Below are positions 22,626-23,139 of a stretch of DNA of 23,139 nt, in pieces. Within the stretch, counting starts at the first letter, position 1; each line of letters begins with the position of its first letter. Made by a program: the position numbers and the translations under genes. The stretch covers positions 1-23,139 of IMG/VR virus record IMGVR_UViG_3300023184_000541; one strand, given 5' to 3'. Source of the stretch: a virus. Below the pieces are notes generated by a model, which was not told the DNA's origin, made no database searches, and worked only from the letters and a program-made list of their open reading frames with translations.

Positions 22626-22633
22626 TAAATTTG
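22626..22633 (+). promoter_or_regulatory. Bacteroidota -7 element before the final gene pair
   Basis: TAAATTTG matches TAnnTTTG just after the terminator hairpin. It ends one base before the ATG at 22635, so transcription starting at the normal distance would begin inside that short frame. No clear TTG is present upstream. It could still serve the second gene (start at 22759). Confidence 0.4.
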
Positions 22634-22634
22634 T

Positions 22635-22796
22635 ATGGGCGAACAACATCCTGATGAAGTAATTAAGGCTCTAAAATTAGAGCAGAAATTATTAGAAGAT
22701 AGATTGAAAGATGTAGCAATGAAGCTTAGATTAATCATTATTAAAGAGAGTGCGAAAGATGTTACTGCAAATAGAACAGCTTACGGAAGACGATAG
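22635..22796 (+). CDS. Small hypothetical protein, 53 residues
   Basis: The frame runs MGEQHPDEVIKALKLEQKLL, then a continuous charged amphipathic helix (EDRLKDVAMKLRLIIIKESAKDV), and ends NRTAYGRR. It looks like a single helical or coiled-coil protein. Its last 38 bases overlap the next gene in another frame, as coupled phage genes often do. The -7-like element ends at 22633, leaving no room for a leader, so either this ATG is not the real start (an internal ATG at 22719 exists) or the promoter call is wrong. I do not recognise the protein. Confidence 0.5.
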   Translation: MGEQHPDEVIKALKLEQKLLEDRLKDVAMKLRLIIIKESAKDVTANRTAYGRR

Positions 22797-23025
22797 CTAC
22801 GAGTTTGGAGATGGAACTGAACAAAGTAATGCTTGGATCAATATATATTTAGTTGAATCTGTAACAGATGATGACGAGGATAAAGAAAAGTGTTACGTAT
22901 ATATGCAATCACAAGACTTCTTCTATATTAATGAGAGCTCAGACTCTTTTATCAAGAGATACCAAGAGGCCTTATTCGGAACCGTTATAACAAGGTTCTA
23001 CGACAAAACAAATAGGCAAACATAA
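22759..23025 (+). CDS. Small acidic hypothetical protein
   Basis: This is an 88-residue acidic protein starting MLLQIEQLTEDDSYEFGDGT. It has alternating strand-like stretches (AWINIYLVESV, CYVYMQSQDFFYI) and a C-terminal helix (SSDSFIKRYQEALFGTVITRFY). A GTG at 22750 would add three residues; I prefer ATG 22759. There is no membrane segment, cysteine cluster or catalytic motif. It is followed by tandem terminators, so it ends a transcription unit. The family is unknown to me. Confidence 0.65.
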   Translation: MLLQIEQLTEDDSYEFGDGTEQSNAWINIYLVESVTDDDEDKEKCYVYMQSQDFFYINESSDSFIKRYQEALFGTVITRFYDKTNRQT

Positions 23026-23057
23026 GAAGCTCTCTCATAGTTGGTGGTTTTTGGTTT

Positions 23058-23089
23058 CACCCTCAGGTAAAAACTGGGGGTGTTTTATT
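23058..23089 (+). terminator. Intrinsic terminator 1 at right end
   Basis: CACCCTCAG (23058-23066) pairs with CTGGGGGTG (23074-23082) through nine pairs including one G-U, with a 7-base loop and a following TTTTATT run. It lies about 30 bases after the stop of the preceding gene. Confidence 0.8.
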
Positions 23090-23095
23090 ACAAAA

Positions 23096-23130
23096 AAGCC
23101 CCTCGTAGAAACGAGAGGCTTACCTTTATT
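23096..23130 (+). terminator. Intrinsic terminator 2 at right end
   Basis: AAGCCCCTCGT (23096-23106) pairs with ACGAGAGGCTT (23111-23121) with one mismatch and a 4-base AGAA loop, followed by a T-rich stretch. An A-rich run precedes it, so it could also act on leftward transcription entering from beyond the window. Two terminators 14 bases apart mark a firm transcription boundary. Confidence 0.7.
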
Positions 23131-23139
23131 TCAAAAAAA

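Noticed and set aside
22541-22738. 65-residue frame on the - strand near the right end
   Set aside because: Covers the terminator hairpin, a -7 element and a + strand frame; no promoter or recognisable domain.

Overview
The window carries the late (packaging, head, tail, lysis) region of a tailed double-stranded DNA phage or prophage, apparently a long-tailed siphovirus. The host is most likely a member of the Bacteroidota. The DNA is AT-rich, genes lack clear Shine-Dalgarno sequences, and several intergenic gaps carry the TAnnTTTG -7 element typical of that phylum (2116, 8059, 19662, 21284, 22626, perhaps 925). Every recognised gene is on the + strand. No integrase, replication gene, tRNA, CRISPR array or insertion sequence is visible, so lifestyle cannot be judged.

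Layout. 2-454: 3' part of a probable small terminase gene. 455-965: a 511-base non-coding gap with a 20-bp repeat in two copies, three copies of TGATTGATA and two tandem hairpins. 966-2102: large terminase. 2139-6637: portal, a small Dps/ferritin-like protein, Mu gpF/SPP1 gp7-like head protein, prohead protease and HK97-fold major capsid protein, ending in a strong terminator at 6653-6682. 6694-8501: connector and tail-completion genes (gp6-like adaptor, head closure, gp10-like, tail-terminator-like). 8519-11858: tail tube, tail assembly chaperone with a probable -1 frameshift product, and tape measure. 11858-19658: a large tail-tip protein, a second tail-tube-like protein with an added C-terminal domain, a 1608-residue fibre ending in a self-cleaving S74 chaperone, and a small unknown protein.

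19684-21277 is the lysis block: a 50-residue protein, a single-pass membrane protein, two small membrane proteins (holin candidates) and an M15-type peptidase endolysin. A freestanding HNH homing endonuclease gene with its own promoter-like element follows. Then come a calcineurin-like phosphoesterase, a terminator, and two small overlapping unknown genes closed by two tandem terminators at the right edge.

The genes form a conventional head-to-tail assembly line with tight or overlapping spacing, consistent with a few long late transcripts. The least ordinary parts are the structured terS-terL gap, the tail-tube paralogue, the A9 frameshift site, the Dps-like protein among the head genes, and the near-leaderless promoter arrangement. 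All functional names come from reading motifs and gene order; no database search was possible.
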